From the NCBI GenBank assembly GCA_003696125.1, contig RFHZ01000448.1, positions 1 through 19,988 of the forward strand: 19,988 nucleotides of DNA. Reading direction: 5' to 3'. The DNA comes from Nitrospinota bacterium (lineage in GTDB: Bacteria; Tectomicrobia; Entotheonellia; J063). Below, in pieces: positions 18,698 through 19,988 of the stretch (position 1 is its first letter; each line of letters opens with the position of its first letter). Both the position numbers and the translations under genes were made by a program. The notes beneath the pieces are model-generated. The model was not told the origin of the DNA and made no database searches. It saw only the letters and a list, made by a program, of their open reading frames with translations.

Positions 18698-19486
18698 ATG
18701 AAGAACCTTTCCCAAACAGAGCTAGAGAGGGCGGCTGATCTGTTGATCGCCGCCCGCTATGTCACGGCCCTGACCGGGGCAGGGGTATCGGTGGAGAGCG
18801 GGATTCCCCCCTTCCGGGGACCGGATGGCCTCTGGACCAAGCATGGGGAGCCACCCCTGGACGGTTACCAGCGCTTCCTGGCTGATCCCAAAGGGTATTG
18901 GGAGAACCGGCTGCACAACCCCAGTCCCATCGCGGTCGCTCTGGAAAAGGCCAAGCCGAATCCTGGCCACTACGCCATGGTCGAGCTGGAAGAGCTAGGG
19001 ATTCTCCGCATGGTCATCACCCAGAATATCGATAACCTGCACCGGATGGCCGGCCAGAAGCGTCTGGCCGAGATTCATGGCAATGGAACGCTTCTCCGCT
19101 GTATCCAGTGTGGTACCCGCTTTGCCCGGACTGCCATATCCCTGGAAGTACTCCCTCCCCGCTGTCCCCACTGCCAGGGCCTGATCAAGTCGGATACGGT
19201 GAGTTTTGGAGAACCGATTCCCCTGGATGTGCTGGAGGTGTGTGAACGAGAGACACGGCGGAGTGATTGTATGCTTGTGGCCGGCACCTCGGCTTTTGTT
19301 TACCCTGCGGCTGCCTTTCCCCAGCAGGTGAAACAACAGGGGGGAATCTTGATTGAGGTCAACCTCACCGAAACCCCGCTCACCCCCTGGGCCGATGTCT
19401 CTTTGCAGGGGAAATTCGGTGAGATCCTCCCTGCGCTTTGTGCCTGTGTCAAAGCCAGGCTGCAGGGGAGAACGACGACTACCTGA
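18698..19486 (+). CDS. Sir2-family NAD-dependent protein deacylase
   Basis: A 262-residue sirtuin that removes acyl groups from lysines using NAD+. The Rossmann motif is GAGVSVESGIPPFRG (about 27-41), the NAD/ribose motif TQNIDNLH (Q109, D112), the catalytic H127 in EIHGNG, and the zinc cysteines C135, C138, C156 and C159. FGEPIP, VAGTSAFVYPAA and IEVNLTETPL complete the fold. The acyl-pocket Y-x-x-R pair of SIRT5/CobB-type desuccinylases is not seen; the corresponding stretch reads YWENR. Simple deacetylation is thus a reasonable guess, not a proof. The ATG at 18698 sits 7 bases after AGGGG; an adjacent GTG at 18695 is an equally open start. It follows rpoZ and overlaps the convergent anmK end by 8 bases. 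The symbols cobB, npdA or sir2 could all be used. Confidence 0.94.
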   Translation: MKNLSQTELERAADLLIAARYVTALTGAGVSVESGIPPFRGPDGLWTKHGEPPLDGYQRFLADPKGYWENRLHNPSPIAVALEKAKPNPGHYAMVELEELGILRMVITQNIDNLHRMAGQKRLAEIHGNGTLLRCIQCGTRFARTAISLEVLPPRCPHCQGLIKSDTVSFGEPIPLDVLEVCERETRRSDCMLVAGTSAFVYPAAAFPQQVKQQGGILIEVNLTETPLTPWADVSLQGKFGEILPALCACVKARLQGRTTTT

Positions 19487-19988
19487 GGGGGAACGGATTC
19501 CTGGCAGGGGGGGCGTGAGACCGGCCAGGAACGATTTTCCCTAAGACGACCCGCTGTTTCGCCCCGGTAGCCGTGGGTACATTCCCTGGCCTTCCGGCCA
19601 GGGTCTCACAGGCGAGCAGGGCGAAGATTATGGCTTCTAAAGCCTCTGGATCGATCTGATAGGCGGCAGTGGTGGTGACCGGAATCGGCGCCAGTCCTGC
19701 CGCAATATGGCGATACAGGGTTTGATTCTTGCTCCCCCCGCCGCAAAGGAGGATCTCGCTCAGGGAGTGGTGAGGCAGGAGGAAACGCCGGTAGCTCTGG
19801 ATGATCGTCTCCGCGGTAAAGGCGGTCACGGTGGCTACTAGGTCGGCAGGGGAGAGATGAGCGGCAGCTCCTCGCTCCCAAATCTCCTGGATGTATGCCC
19901 TTCCAAATTCCTCTCGACCGGTGCTCTTGGGTGGGGTGCGTTGCAGGTAGGGATGCTGGAGCAACCACTGCAGTAAAGGGGCATGTAC
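19479..19988 (-). CDS. anmK: Anhydro-N-acetylmuramic acid kinase, C-terminal part (5' end outside window)
   Basis: The minus-strand frame enters from the right edge and ends at TAG (19481-19479), giving 170 residues of the C-terminal lobe. PPKSTGREEFG, the AFTAETI helix, LLCGGGSKNQTLYRHIA and PEALEAIIFALLACETL are the typical AnmK C-terminal motifs, ending near GKIVPG. The enzyme phosphorylates and opens anhydro-MurNAc from peptidoglycan turnover to MurNAc-6-phosphate, in the cytoplasm. About 13 extra residues (SHAPPARNPFPLR) follow the usual end. The last 8 bases overlap the end of the convergent sir2 gene. No start codon is in view: the frame continues past the TTG at 19964 to the window edge. 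Confidence 0.93.
   Translation of the reverse strand, partial: VHAPLLQWLLQHPYLQRTPPKSTGREEFGRAYIQEIWERGAAAHLSPADLVATVTAFTAETIIQSYRRFLLPHHSLSEILLCGGGSKNQTLYRHIAAGLAPIPVTTTAAYQIDPEALEAIIFALLACETLAGRPGNVPTATGAKQRVVLGKIVPGRSHAPPARNPFPLR

Overview
The window is a moderately GC-rich, densely packed bacterial chromosome segment with 16 protein-coding genes, two of them cut by the window edges. It looks like an ordinary core-genome region rather than a mobile island. No tRNA, rRNA, CRISPR array, insertion sequence or phage gene is visible. A NtrC-type two-component pair, a SurA/PpiC-type periplasmic chaperone next to mfd, an EmrA-type membrane fusion protein and AnmK all point to a diderm (Gram-negative) bacterium. 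The pyrR-pyrB-pyrC-carA-carB order together with sigma-54 regulators resembles Desulfobacterota, Nitrospirota or NC10-like lineages. That placement is inference, and the sequence alone does not fix the taxon.

Left part (1-8076, all + strand): the ATP-binding end of a sensor histidine kinase overlaps its sigma-54-dependent response regulator (PilR/NtrC type). Next come the transcription-repair coupling factor Mfd, a single-TM HlyD/EmrA-like membrane fusion protein without a visible transporter partner, and a secreted SurA-like peptidyl-prolyl isomerase. A strong intrinsic terminator lies between this block and the next.

Central part (8179-16229, + strand): a pyrimidine operon, pyrR, pyrB, pyrC, a patatin-like lipase gene, carA and carB. 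It encodes both subunits of carbamoyl-phosphate synthetase, aspartate carbamoyltransferase and dihydroorotase, so bicarbonate, glutamine and aspartate are taken to dihydroorotate. Its probable regulator PyrR is encoded first. The terminator just upstream of pyrR, with little room for a promoter after it, suggests transcription attenuation.

Right part (16248-19988): a minus-strand cluster is transcribed toward carB. It holds a 101-residue helical hypothetical protein, endonuclease IV (nfo) and a fumarylacetoacetate-hydrolase-family enzyme. It diverges from rpoZ (RNA polymerase omega) and a Sir2-type deacylase on the + strand. A near-consensus sigma-70 promoter for rpoZ overlaps a weaker opposing promoter. 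The right edge holds the 3' part of anmK (peptidoglycan recycling), convergent with and overlapping sir2.

I see no convincing undescribed multi-gene system. The points most worth a second look are the probable PyrR attenuator, the lipase gene embedded in the pyrimidine operon, an insertion in the RNA-polymerase-interacting domain of Mfd, the orphan coiled-coil protein and divergent promoter region, and the rpoZ leader with a possible small upstream ORF.
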